The translations under genes and the position numbers were made by a program. Shown here piece after piece: positions 35,041 to 43,996 of a stretch of DNA of 64,000 nt. Numbering within the stretch: position 1 is the first letter of the stretch; every line of letters starts with the position of its first letter. Source of the stretch: Xenopus tropicalis (lineage: Eukaryota; Chordata; Amphibia; Anura; Pipidae); contig NC_030683.2 in NCBI RefSeq assembly GCF_000004195.4, forward strand, positions 66,948,764 to 67,012,763, read 5' to 3'. Under the pieces are notes generated by a model that was given only the letters and a program-made list of their open reading frames with translations, had not been told where the DNA came from and ran no database searches.

Positions 35041-35524
35041 TGTCCTCTGGGCTTCAGTGGCTGCAACAACAAAAAAACAAACTTTTTCAACATTTATCTA
35101 ACATATTTTTTCTGTCCTCTGTGCTTCAGTGGCTGTGACAAAAAAAACATAATTTTTCAGGAATGTACACATGCCTGATTTTTCAGGGTTCTGCAACAGC
35201 GGCAAAATCGTATCTTTTATAGTCACCACAGGTGATCAATAAAGTAGGACAAAACTGGGCCCACACTGCAGAATCAGTGTTTTTTGGTTCACTTCACTGT
35301 ACATTGAATTACCTCTGCCTGACCGTGCACGTGCGCACAAGCACGGTGACTGCTAAACACACCACTACAGAAAGCAACTAGTAAAAACTATTATTCGCTC
35401 ACTTAACGGTATCATTAAAGCTTTTTGCGTTTTTTTTCATTGCAGTAAACGCGGCGTTTTGTCTTTGCGTGTGAACCGTCCGTAACCTTTACACGACTTG
35501 ATTGGCATGTAGACGCCGGACGTT

Positions 35525-35858
35525 TTAAAGCAGTTTATTACACAAGTTTAGGAATGTAGTGTGATTTGTGCCCTTTACAGCACAAAACGCAACGCTGTGT
35601 CAACAACGTATTTTTCAGTGACATTTTTGCCCTTGATCCCCCTCTGGCATGTCACTGTCCAGGTCGTGGCACCCTTTAAACAACTTTAAAATCAGTTTTC
35701 TGGGCAGAAATGGCTTTTCTAGGTTTTAAAGTTCGCCTTCCCATTGAAGTCTATGGGGTTCGCAAAGTTCGCGAACGTTCACACTTTTTGGCGGAAGTTC
35801 GCGAACGGGTTCGCGAACGGGTTCGCGAACTTTTTTTGTGAGGTTCGCTACATCTCTA
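35525..35858 (+). repeat. hAT right terminal region with GTTCGCGAAC palindromes
   Basis: Near-identical to 50697-51018. AAGTTCGCGAACGGGTTCGC-type 10-bp palindromes recur three to four times within the last 90 bp, ending GTTCGCTACATCTCTA. Such clustered subterminal words are typical transposase-binding sites in hAT elements; binding is inferred. Confidence 0.7.
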
Positions 35859-35866
35859 GCAGTGAG

Positions 35867-36282
35867 TGTAAACTGCTCTGAGTCTGTTAGAACAGAACAA
35901 AATGTTACCAGTAGGTAGGAGGGCCGCCTGTGTCAGGAACTCCCAGAGGAGCTGGGGGTGCCACCTGCAACTGCAGGGAGCAGAGGGAGTTATGACCAGA
36001 TGGATGAGTGCTGAGAGGAGTCAGCAAGGCTTAATATGACGCCTGAGTGTTCCAGAGTGTGGAACTAACCCTGGAAGGTGACAGCCCTGAAGAAGGGACA
36101 AATCACATCTATGAACTGTATGTTTATGAACTGTCTTATGTTTCTGTTGGGAAGAATTTGCCCAAATAAACCCGTGCTTTGCCTTAAGACAAGGTGTCCA
36201 TCTCTATGCTCCAGATCCTCTGCATGCCTGCCTACCATTGCTAATTCCCCCAAAATTGCGTGTACAGGCAGTCAGCATGTCA
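35867..36282 (+). mobile_element. LTR-like fragment (tentative)
   Basis: Between the hAT right end and element C lies GC-richer DNA containing CCCAAATAAACCCGTGCTTT, an AATAAA-type signal about 130 bp from a CA terminus (GCATGTCACA). This resembles the 3' half of a retrotransposon LTR. No TG start, target duplication or partner was found. Confidence 0.3.
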
Positions 36283-36289
36283 CAATATA

Positions 36290-37412
36290 TATAGGAGAAG
36301 CAGGGGAGCCGAAGGAAGCAGGAGGACGCGGGGAGGGGGGCACTGGAGGATGCTTGAGGGGGCCCTGTGGGAAGCAGGAGGATGCAGGGGGGGAGCAGGA
36401 GGAAGCAGTAAGGAAGCAGCAGGGAGCTGGCCATAGTATGAGTAATTTGGGGAAGGACCACAAATGTTTTAGGGGGCCCTGGCTAACAATGTCTGCGTGT
36501 CCTTTGTATTGATGGGAGGGGCCATTGGGGGCGTGGGAGGAGGGGGGCCCAAAAAATTTTGTTGTGAGGGGCCCCGTGATTTGTGATGGTGGCCCTCTGT
36601 GTATGAATGTATATGTATATATATGTGTATAATATATTAAACCAACATCTTGCAATATTATCTCACAGAACTTGAACAGGATGATGTACCGGCCCTAGAT
36701 GCTCCAGAGGCCTCAGACGCTCCAGAGGCCGAAGACTGGGATGAATGGTTGGCAGATCCTCCTGAGGATCCTAATGAGGGACCCTCACATTGGATCGAAG
36801 ATGTGGGGACCCAAACAACACCTGGGTGGACTGTCCCTGCACTTCAGTCAATTCAGGAGGACCTTGCCTCCATAAAGTCCCAGTTGGCAAAAATGGAGCA
36901 GGACATTGCTGACCTCAAGGCCAGCAAGGCCTAAGTTGTAAATAGTTCTAATTCTTTTATGCCATAAATAAACGTTTATTTTTGTATTTTTGAACTGGGG
37001 AATGTCTAATTATTTTGCGTTCATTGATGGTATTCTATACGTTCATGCCTGGTTTCATGTAGTTTCTCCTCCACTCTTACATTTATCAGTAACAGCATTA
37101 ATATGCCTTAGTTTTCATCTTCATTTTGCACTTATCAGTACATCAGTACTACATACAGTGGCATTAAATTTTTGCAAATATTCTGGTGACAATTTTGTCT
37201 TTAGGCCGTTTCGCTGAATAGTAAAACTTGCGTTAATTAGTACGTAGTGTATTTTCTGGCAAGTGCAATTATTGGCAATCAAATATTTTTGCGCCAGAAT
37301 AATTGCAATATTATATTTGTCGCCATTTAGTTAACTGGCGATAACATATTTGGCATTTATTCTCTGTATAAATTGTGCCACTAAATTTAACCCACTTTAG
37401 TAAACTGATCCC
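36290..37412 (+). mobile_element. Harbinger-type element 'C', left-truncated copy of A
   Basis: Matches element A from the intron (GGCCATAGTATGAGTAATTT, ATGTTTTAGGGGGCCCTGG, GGTGGCCCTCTGTGTATGAA) through exon 2 to the right terminus (CCACTTTAGTAAACTGATCC). Left end, 38-bp array and exon 1 are absent. It now lies in intron 1 of the Myb-like gene of element B. It was either inserted there or, less likely, was always part of a larger element. Confidence 0.65.
36669..36934 (+). pseudogene. Second copy of the coiled-coil accessory protein, exon 2 only
   Basis: After ATCTCACAG, the frame encodes an acidic region (LDAPEASDAPEAEDWDEW), then GPSHWIEDVGTQT, VPALQSIQEDLASIKSQL and a terminal LKASKA before TAA. 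It aligns with the element A protein over the motif EDVGTQT and the C-terminal coiled coil, but lacks the 27-bp repeat array. Exon 1 is not present upstream, so it is a partial gene. The reading frame is intact. Conservation of the coiled coil between copies with different linkers argues that this domain was under selection. Confidence 0.6.
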
Positions 37413-37770
37413 TAAGTATTTGGGGAAATATTTCTTAAATGCCACATCCCTATTTACTGGCCCAATTTGTTGTTGTACTCCACAGCTTTGAGGACATAAG
37501 TTGCGCACATAATAGGCATGCCATACATACATTACATACAAGTAAAGTAAGTAGGATAAAAAGCCAGTAGAGTATAAAAGCAGATGAGCAAGTGTTAAAT
37601 AGAAAGATGAATGTAAGATATTTACCTGTATCTGGAGTCCTCTGCCAGCTTTTTCTTCAAGACCCGCTTTATGTCCTGGTAACGCTTCTTGCAGTGTTGG
37701 ACACTGCGCAGACACACACCCACGCTGTTAACGTGGTCTGCAATGTCCCTCCAGGCCTTTGCTTTCATCA

Positions 37771-38087
37771 GACAGATCTGGCAGAACAACCCTCCATGGC
37801 CCTTCATCTCCCGCATCAATATCAGGGGGAACCCTCTCACGGTCTATCTCTCTGGGGCTGTCTATAAGGACATTCAGCAGAACCCCGGCAGAATCTTGCC
37901 GTGACGCAGCCACTCTTGGGTGGAAAAATATAGGCTCCCCATCAAGGATTTCATAAATAAAATCTTCTTTCACTCTTGGCATCATGGGCCCCACAATAGC
38001 AACCTTCCGGGGGTTAATTCCCAAAGCATTGCACCACTGGCGAACAGTTTGTGGGGTTTCATGTGCAGCCATGCTTTCATCCAACAT
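37771..38087 (-). pseudogene. Ty3/Gypsy-type Gag N-terminal fragment (PNMA-like)
   Basis: On the minus strand, from ATG at 38087 or 38072, about 105 residues run TVRQWCNALGINPRKVAIVG, DFIYEILDGEPIFFHPRV, GVLLNVLID and GPWRVVLPDLSDE. Placement of WC, hydrophobic VAIVG and GPWRVVLP fits the N-terminal domain of PNMA/ZCCHC12-type proteins, which descend from Gypsy Gag. It lies directly downstream of an LTR and leader on the same strand. Around 37770 it passes into the Harbinger Myb exon with a frame change, so capsid and pol are lost. Confidence 0.6.
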
Positions 38088-38104
38088 TCCCAGCTTCCCA
38101 ATAG

Positions 38105-38126
38105 AATCTCAGCAGTGCCTCCAAAA
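38105..38126 (-). other. Putative primer-binding site after the LTR
   Basis: Directly after the LTR end (minus strand) comes TTTTGGAGGCACTGCTGAGA, where a retrotransposon primer-binding site is expected. The complementary tRNA was not identified. Confidence 0.35.
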
Positions 38127-38907
38127 TGTAACCCTTTCTTGGCATATTCACTTAATATGGGCTGTATTTTCTCAGGAGATGTGTGTTCTCAAAGAATATT
38201 GATACTGGGAACTGGGAACAGCGCAGTGCCTCCATCTAGTGGACACTGAGGAACACACCTCTAGGGGATTTCCACTAGGAAATAACCACACACGGTTTGC
38301 AGCAATATTAAACTTTATATAACTTTTGGACATAAACAGTAGAACAGCTTTTGGGTCACTGATAATCCTTTCCTGAGGAAACTTGGGAGGGCTATCCACA
38401 CTGGCACAGTCTCTGTACTTGCCCAGCCCACTTTAGATCTGGATAGACCCCCAATCCTTAAATCAGTTCAGTCCCTTCCCCAAGAGCTCTTTAGTCCCCC
38501 CAGGTAGCGCTACCTGCCCCAGAGTACCTTCCCTGTTGAAAGGGGTGGCTGCTCCCACGTAGCAGGCAATTGCAATACCTGTTCCTCCAGGGGACACACA
38601 CTAAGAGTTCCACAGAGGACTTTATATTCCCTGGCAGCCCAGCAGACTTTTATCCTTTCCAGTCTGAACACACATTGTTTGTGCTAACTGCTCACTCTGT
38701 ATCTCTTTCAACTCTGGCAAACAACAGCAGGGGCTCCCTTTATAAGCTGCTGGGCCCGCCCCTAGATTTTTGGCTCCAAAGCTTAGGCACACGTCTCCCA
38801 GACGTGCACTGGGGCAGCCAGCCAACCGGATCCCTCCCCAGGCTGTAGCTAGGCTGGATGAGATCACAGACTGAGAAACAGGGGACAGGGTTCTCTGATC
38901 CCCTACA
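38127..38907 (-). mobile_element. LTR of the Gypsy-type element
   Basis: On the minus strand it runs from TGTAGGGGATCAGAG to AAAGGGTTACA, about 781 bp, with TG...CA ends in the short inverted repeat TGTA/TACA. A TATA-like CTTATAAAGGGAG lies near the middle. The putative primer-binding site and the Gag frame follow. The 5' boundary was chosen by the TGTA terminus; a flanking duplication cannot be tested because the other end of the element is gone. Confidence 0.5.
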
Positions 38908-39024
38908 TACCCTAGCACTGCTTTCCCAAATGAGGTTCTTAAGATATAGGGAGAGCAAGCTGGGCCACTCCTGAACACAGGACTGGGGAATCAGAGCTGA
39001 TTGCAGCTAGTTAAATAAATTAAA

Positions 39025-39640
39025 TCACTCAGCTATGTCCCAGGATGAGAGAAGTTTTTCTCTCACTATTACTATTGATGGCATGAAAATTAACCCTGTT
39101 AACTCAGCACGCTGCCTTGGGGTTATCCTTGACCAATCCCTCACCTTCTCTAACCATATTAATAACACTGCCAAAACCTGCAGCTTTTTCCTCTGTAATA
39201 TTGCCAAGATACGCCCCTTTCTTTCACAAGTTAGTGGCAAAACACTAATCCATGACCTTACCCTTTCCAACTTAGATTACTGCAGTCTCCTACTAACCGG
39301 CCTCCCAGACTCCCACCTCCCACCTCTTCCCTGCAATCAATATTAAACTCTGCTGCCAGGATCCTCCTGCTCTCTCCTAAGAGGGATCATGTTCAGCCCC
39401 ACTTAATCTCTATAGCATGGCTACCTGTTAAGCAAAGGATAGAATACAAAATCCTTTTGCTAAGGTTCAAAGCCCTTCACTCTGCCCCTCACTACATTTC
39501 TTCACTGGTCTCCCTGAATGTTACTGGTTGTCTCCTCCGCTCCTCTCAGAGTTTCCGCCTTTTTACACCATCCACACCCATTGTGCTCCCACATCTTAAA
39601 CCTTTCTATTTAGTATTTTGAATTCTTTATTAGAAAATAC
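39025..39640 (+). pseudogene. L2-type LINE reverse transcriptase C-terminal fragment
   Basis: The frame from about 39035 encodes TITIDGMKINPVNSARCLGV, ILDQSLTFSNHINNTAKTC, NIAKIRPFL and LTLSNLDYCSLLLTGLP, the post-catalytic region of L2-clade reverse transcriptases. It is disrupted after 39346; the remainder follows in other frames (LPVKQRIEYKILL-like words near 39430). It resembles the minus-strand L2 at 57880-59066. The 5' end is truncated. Confidence 0.75.
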
Positions 39641-39712
39641 CTGCTAAAACTTGGCTTCCGGTCATTTGAAATAAGGAGATATGGCTAAGGAAGGAGCATC
39701 ATCCACTATGCG

Positions 39713-39785
39713 ACGATCGATTGATCAAGCCTAGCCTTCCTTCTGTATAGGAAGGAATCAGGCTAGGCTCGATCAATCGATCAAC
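39713..39785. repeat. Long imperfect hairpin
   Basis: CGATCGATTGATCAAGCCTA on the left pairs with TAGGCTCGATCAATCGATCA on the right, and CCTTCCTT with AGGAAGG, around a CTGTAT loop. The stem is about 30 bp with one mismatch and a 4-base bulge. Possibly a MITE remnant; no transcription evidence. Confidence 0.7.
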
Positions 39786-39859
39786 CCTGATGGAGTACCC
39801 CCCCCCATGAATTGGCAGTCTGGTCATTTTTAAGAGCTCCTGTGGCCTATACTAAAGTA

Positions 39860-40135
39860 TATACACGGCTGTCTTGTATAAAAACACAGGATAAAAAACA
39901 TAATTTTGCCTCATTATAGATTTCTGGTAAGGCGACACCATTATTGTGGTGGGCCCTGTCCTTAAGAAGGATATTATTAAGTTGGAGAAAAGTGCAGAGA
40001 TGTGAACAAGAGGCCTCTTCTTGAGGAATTGAACTTTCCCTAGAAGCAGCAAAAATAGTTCTTCATGGAGAAGGCAGTGAGGTTGTGAAATGCCCTACAG
40101 TGTGATGGCAGTTTCTCTTAATGCTTGTAAACATG
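39860..40135 (+). mobile_element. Degraded CR1 LINE fragment
   Basis: TGTCTTGTATAAAAACACAG, ATAATTTTGCCTCATTATAG, TCCTTAAGAAGGATATTATT and GGCAGTGAGGTTGTGAAATG follow the CR1 at 11416-11850 with internal deletions. Too decayed to encode anything. Confidence 0.7.
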
Positions 40136-40237
40136 TCTCAGATACAGTGGTCTCAAGATGCACTTTGTTTTGTATAGGAACATGTGCATATTTTATATCT
40201 GTGAATGTATTGATAGGTCTGTATATGTATATATTCA

Positions 40238-40453
40238 CAGCGCCGGATTTCTTGACCAGGTGCCCCGAGGCCACCCCCCTCATTGGCCCACCCCCTCATG
40301 CTTGAAACATCCCCCCAGGCGCATGCGCAAGCGCGCCAGTGATCATTTAAACTTGCATACGGAGCAGTGGGGAAAGGTCCTCATTGCTCCGTATGGGAGC
40401 AAAAGTACTGTGCGGCGAGGCAGCATGGCACCCCTAAATTTGTGCCTGGCCTG
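40238..40453. mobile_element. Short non-autonomous hAT element
   Basis: CAGCGCCGGAT on the left and, complemented, CAGGCCAGGCAC on the right are flanked by TATATTCA (40230-40237) and AATATTCA (40454-40461), an 8-bp duplication with one mismatch. Confidence 0.6.
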
Positions 40454-40699
40454 AATATTCACAGGGGGTAATTAGGAGGGGCAGAGGTTGGTTACTATAG
40501 TTCCTGCATATGTAACTAATGATGTATAATGGCTTGAACCTGGTTAAAAGCAGCTCTTGAACCCTACACTTCTGACTAAGAATTTGGACTGGTGGTCCAG
40601 ATTGCCCCCTGGGCAATCGCTAAAAACTTTCTTTTCCCTAAAAACTGTTAATTTTGACAGCATGACTATTGGATCAGATATTCTGATCACTAATTACAC

Positions 40700-42640
40700 T
40701 GTTGTGTGACTTATTTTGTTGTTTCTCTGATTTGCACTGAATTTTTGTGGTTTCATTGCATTTTTATCCCTGTATCAGTGTTCCTGATCTGTTTTTAGCA
40801 CAGCTTTGGCATGTGTAACTTTGGTGTAGAAAAATAACTTTGCCTATTTTGAATTCATCAGAATGTGTACTTTACAAAAATATATGGTTTTCTGGGTTTT
40901 TCTGTATAGTTTGGGGGTGTTATAGCACATAATACGCTGACAGGGGGCTCTGTGTGAAAAAGCTGAGTTGGCAGGCGAGAAATCCATATGCCCTATTTTC
41001 ATTTTGGGGTCCGTATATACCACAGACTTTGGTATATATACAGTATGCTTATTGGGCATCAAACTGTTCAGTAGACATTAGGTGTTCTTATTTGGGGTGA
41101 TTTGTCTTTGTATGCAAGAAAATGTGTGAGATAAATGCGGCAAATTGCTAAATTTTTAGGCGATTTTCTGAAATGTCATAAAAACCACAGAATTTAGGAA
41201 AGCTTTGCAGATTGGTACTTTGGTGTAAAAAGAACTCTTTACCCTTGTTGGATTTGTCAGAATGTGTAATCTCCAAAACTATATGGTTTTCTGTTTTTTG
41301 TCTGTATAGTTAGGGGGTCTTATGACACATAATACGCTGTCAGGGGGCTCTGTATGCAAAAGTTGAGTTGGTAGGCGAGAAATCCATATGCGCTATTTTC
41401 ATTTTGGGGTAAGTATATACCACAGACTTTGGTACAGTATATCTATGCATATTGGGCATCAAACTGTTCAGTAGACCTTAGGTGTTCCTATTTGGGGTGA
41501 TTTGCAGGTAAAACTTAGTCCCTTGGCTAAATGTATATTAAAGCAGTAGAATTCTTAATGAATCGCATAAGTCAGTGTAGGAACTGGTCAAAAGAGATGA
41601 CTTTGACGCAGTTGGTCAGCTTGAAGTATATTGCAATATATGGACAAACAATCCCTGTTTTGCTTAAAGGGAAGGGCATTTCTTAGTAGCTTAAATGCAC
41701 CGAATGTCTTAATGTCCCATATATTGATAATGGGTGAGTGCAGAGGATCTCTTGTTGTTTCTATGTATTTTGTGGTCACAACCTCATTGCACCCCCGCCT
41801 AATGGTTTAAAATTTAGTGGTTGAGCACAACTTTCCCTTTTTTTGCTATAGCTTATACAGGAGCAGTGGCCAGCTCCTTGTTGTAGCTCCCACCCTTCCC
41901 AGCAGCAGTCAGGTTATCCCAGTGGAGCCAATAAAAGGGCAACCATATGGGGGTTTTAACCTTGAAAGCAAGAAAGTTGCAGGTAAAACTTAGTCCCTTG
42001 GCTAAATGTATATTGAAGCAGTAGAATTCTTAATGAATCGCATAAGTCAGTGTAGGAACTGGTCAAAACGGATGACTTTGACGCAGTTGGCCAGCTTGAA
42101 GTATATTGCAATATATGGACAAACAATCCCTGTTTTGCTTAAAGGGAAGGGCATTTCTTAGTAGCTTAAATGCACCGAATGTCTTAATGTCCCATATATT
42201 GATAATTGAGTGCAGAGGATCTCTTGTTGTTTCTATGTATTTTGTGGTCACAACCTCATTGCACCCCCGCCTAATGGTTTAAAATTTAGTGGTTGAGCAC
42301 AACTTTCCCTTTTTTTGCTATAGGTAAACCTATACATATTGGGCATCAAACTGTTCAGTGGACCCCTGGCATTCATATTTAGGGTGGTTATTTTGGTTAC
42401 TTTATGATGTGTAGGAGATAAGATACTATAGACTGAAAACTTTGAAGCGATTTTTTAAAAATTTCACAAATTTTGATAAAAACCTATAACTTTAGGAAAG
42501 CATTGCTACTTGATAGTTTGGAGTAGACAGACAGTTATGCCTATTCTGGATTCCACAGAATCTGTTCTTTCCAAAAATGTATAATTTTCTGGGATAAACC
42601 CTCTGTAATGAAAGTTTTGGCCTTGAAAACTAAAGTATGC
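40700..42640 (+). repeat. Tandem array, about 400-bp units, inverse of the 7-9 kb array
   Basis: GGGCATCAAACTGTTCAGTA recurs near 41053, 41453 and 42339, and TATATGGTTTTCTG and GCGAGAAATCCATATG are repeated with about 400-bp spacing. The complement of the unit matches the 6.6-9.0 kb array. A separate direct-repeat pair (41502-42323) interrupts it. Confidence 0.75.
41502..42323. repeat. 350-bp direct repeats around a 125-bp spacer
   Basis: 41502-41851 and 41977-42323 both run from TTGCAGGTAAAACTTAGTCC to TTTTTTTGCTATAG and are about 98% identical. The spacer holds GTGGAGCCAATAAAAGGGCA. The arrangement resembles a miniature LTR retroelement, or a simple tandem duplication of a 475-bp unit. No coding sequence, TG...CA ends or clear target duplication. 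Confidence 0.75.
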
Positions 42641-42815
42641 AGCTTTCTGAAGCAGTACTTTGGTAATATACTGCTGTGTACTTCTCACTTGACCTTTACA
42701 AGTGAGAAATCTCCATAAAATTATATATATTTGGTATTGGCACGTTCGGGTGACATGGGACTTTTTCAAATCAGTTGTATTTTCGTGTATAAAATAATTT
42801 TTGTTTCTGGTATTT

Positions 42816-43988
42816 CATCCCTCCCAACTGTCCCGCTTTACACCGGACATTCCCGATTTTGCCACTATGTCCCGCAGTCCCAGATAGCGGCCAATTTGTC
42901 CCGCTTTTAAAGTTCTCTGCTCCCGTGACATCACATCACGTCTTTCCTTAGCACAGCAGCTTCTGCGCTGCTCAGTTCAGTTTTAACATTTAGGGATTCA
43001 CAGTGCAGAAGCACTTGGGTTGGATGCTAGAGGATGTTGGGTGGATGCTGTGGGGAGCAGGAGAATGTTGGGTGGATGCTGGGGGGAGCTGTAGGATGTT
43101 GGGGAGGACGCTGGGGGGAGCTGGAGGATGTTGGGTGGATGCTGTGGGGAGCAAGAGGATGTTGGGTGGATGCTGTGGGGAGCAAGAGGATGTTGGGTGG
43201 ATGCTGTGGGGAGCTGGAGGATGTTGGGGAGGATGCTGGGGGAGCTGGAGGATGTTGGGGAGGGTGTTGGGGGAGCTGGAGGATGTTGGGTGGATGCTGG
43301 GGGGAGCTGGAGGATGTTGGGGTGGACGCTGGGGGGAGCTGGAGGATGTTGGGGAGGATGCTGGGGGGAGCTGGAGGATGTTGGGGAGGATGCTGGGGGG
43401 AGCTGGAGGATGTTGGGGAGGACGCTGGGGGGAGCTGGAGGATGTTGGGTGGATGCTGGAGGGAGCTGAAGGATGTTGGGTGGATGCTGGGGGGAGCTGG
43501 AGGATGTTGGGTGGATGCTGGGGGGTCTAAAGGATGTTGGAAGGATGCTGGGGGAGCTGGAGGATGTTGGGAGGATGCTGGGGGGAGCTGGAGGATGCTG
43601 GGGGAACTGGAGGATGTTGGGGAGGATGCTGCAGTGGGGAGTGGCCCATAGTATGGGGATACTGGGGGAGGACCAGCAATGTTTTAGGGGATCCTGGGCT
43701 GGCTTGGCTAGCAATGTTTTAGGCGGTCCCTGCTCTGGCACAAATGCAAAACATGCTACCTATGTCTGTCATGAGTCATGATATACAGGTGCCACAGAGC
43801 ATAATGAAATCCTTAGGTCCACAATATGTCATGAAATGACTGGGGCTACTGTGTATGTCTTCTGGTGCGCTTTTCAGGTGTGGTTTTGTAAAATGGGCCT
43901 GTTTTGGGGGGGCTATAAAGTGGGCATGACCTAAAAATTTTAGCAGATATTTTTGTCCCTCTTTCTGCTTTTCAAATGTTGGGAGGTA
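42816..43988. mobile_element. Non-autonomous hAT element enclosing a minisatellite
   Basis: CATCCCTCCCAAC on the left and, complemented, TACCTCCCAACATTTG on the right are flanked by a perfect 8-bp duplication TGGTATTT (42808-42815 and 43989-43996). The middle is a G-rich minisatellite. The part after it (GTGGCCCATAGTATGGGGAT, CAGCAATGTTTTAGGGGATC) resembles the introns of Harbinger elements A and C. Confidence 0.8.
43020..43640 (+). repeat. 31-bp G-rich minisatellite, about 20 copies
   Basis: The unit is GGATGTTGGGTGGATGCTGG followed by GGGGAGCTGGA, with 31-32 bp spacing and variants GGGGAGGACGCTG and GTGGGGAGCAAGA. Because 31 is not a multiple of three, all frames on both strands stay open over much of it; the resulting repetitive frames are not genes. 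Confidence 0.92.
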
Positions 43989-43996
43989 TGGTATTT

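Larger units (their letters stand above)
28741..35858 (+). mobile_element. Decayed autonomous hAT element, left end missing
   Basis: The right 330 bp matches the right end of the short element at 50284-51018, ending GTTCGCTACATCTCTA at 35858 with repeated GTTCGCGAAC palindromes. The left 355 bp of the short element has no counterpart here: the hAT begins at AACTGCTGTGTGCAGGCAGC, which equals an internal position of the short copy. The 8 bases after the right end, GCAGTGAG (35859-35866), lack a left partner, so the left end was deleted. It contains a 167-bp tandem array with a Tx1 LINE inside, a broken transposase, a duplicated 3' coding end and an 88-bp dimeric array. Confidence 0.82.
25711..37770 (+). 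mobile_element. PIF/Harbinger element 'B', split by later insertions
   Basis: The left end has the GCACTAAAGTGCGTTAATTT terminus and GC-palindrome-rich subterminal DNA nearly matching element A. It carries a HARBI1-like transposase on + (26038-27377) and a convergent Myb-like gene on - whose three exons lie at 28037-27469, 28674-28541 and about 37770-37626. Intron 1 of that gene has been swollen to about 8.9 kb by a hAT (28741-35858), an LTR-like fragment and coiled-coil element C. The right terminus is not identifiable; the Myb exon abuts Gypsy-type sequence instead. Confidence 0.7.
27469..37770 (-). pseudogene. Harbinger Myb-like protein gene (three exons, 5'-truncated)
   Basis: The second Harbinger component, a Myb/NAIF1-like DNA-binding protein that helps the transposase enter the nucleus and bind DNA. 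Exon 1 (about 37770-37626) holds the second half of the Myb domain: KAWRDIADHVNSVGVCLRSV then HCKKRYQDIKRVLKKKL. Exon 2 (28674-28541) reads SGTGGGPAKRVHFTKFEELL and HTESVSGVSG. Exon 3 (28037-27469) has a polyglutamine run (seven Q), two AMLSLQ repeats, a long Gln/Leu-rich coiled coil and the basic end RQLRKRKQ. Donors are GTAAAT and GTAAGT, acceptors TTATTTAG and CCAAAAG. Codon phases match at both junctions (AG|A; G|GT), so the exons belonged to one gene. The Myb N-terminal half is missing, replaced at about 37770 by Gag-like sequence in another frame. Confidence 0.8.

Noticed and set aside
38570..38978. Coding frames on both strands at 38.6-39.0 kb
   Set aside because: The segment is an LTR with a TATA-like box; the frames have no domain similarity.
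43003..43781. Long repetitive frames on both strands in the minisatellite
   Set aside because: They follow from a 31-bp repeat free of stops in most frames; no start context, domain or non-repeat sequence supports a protein.
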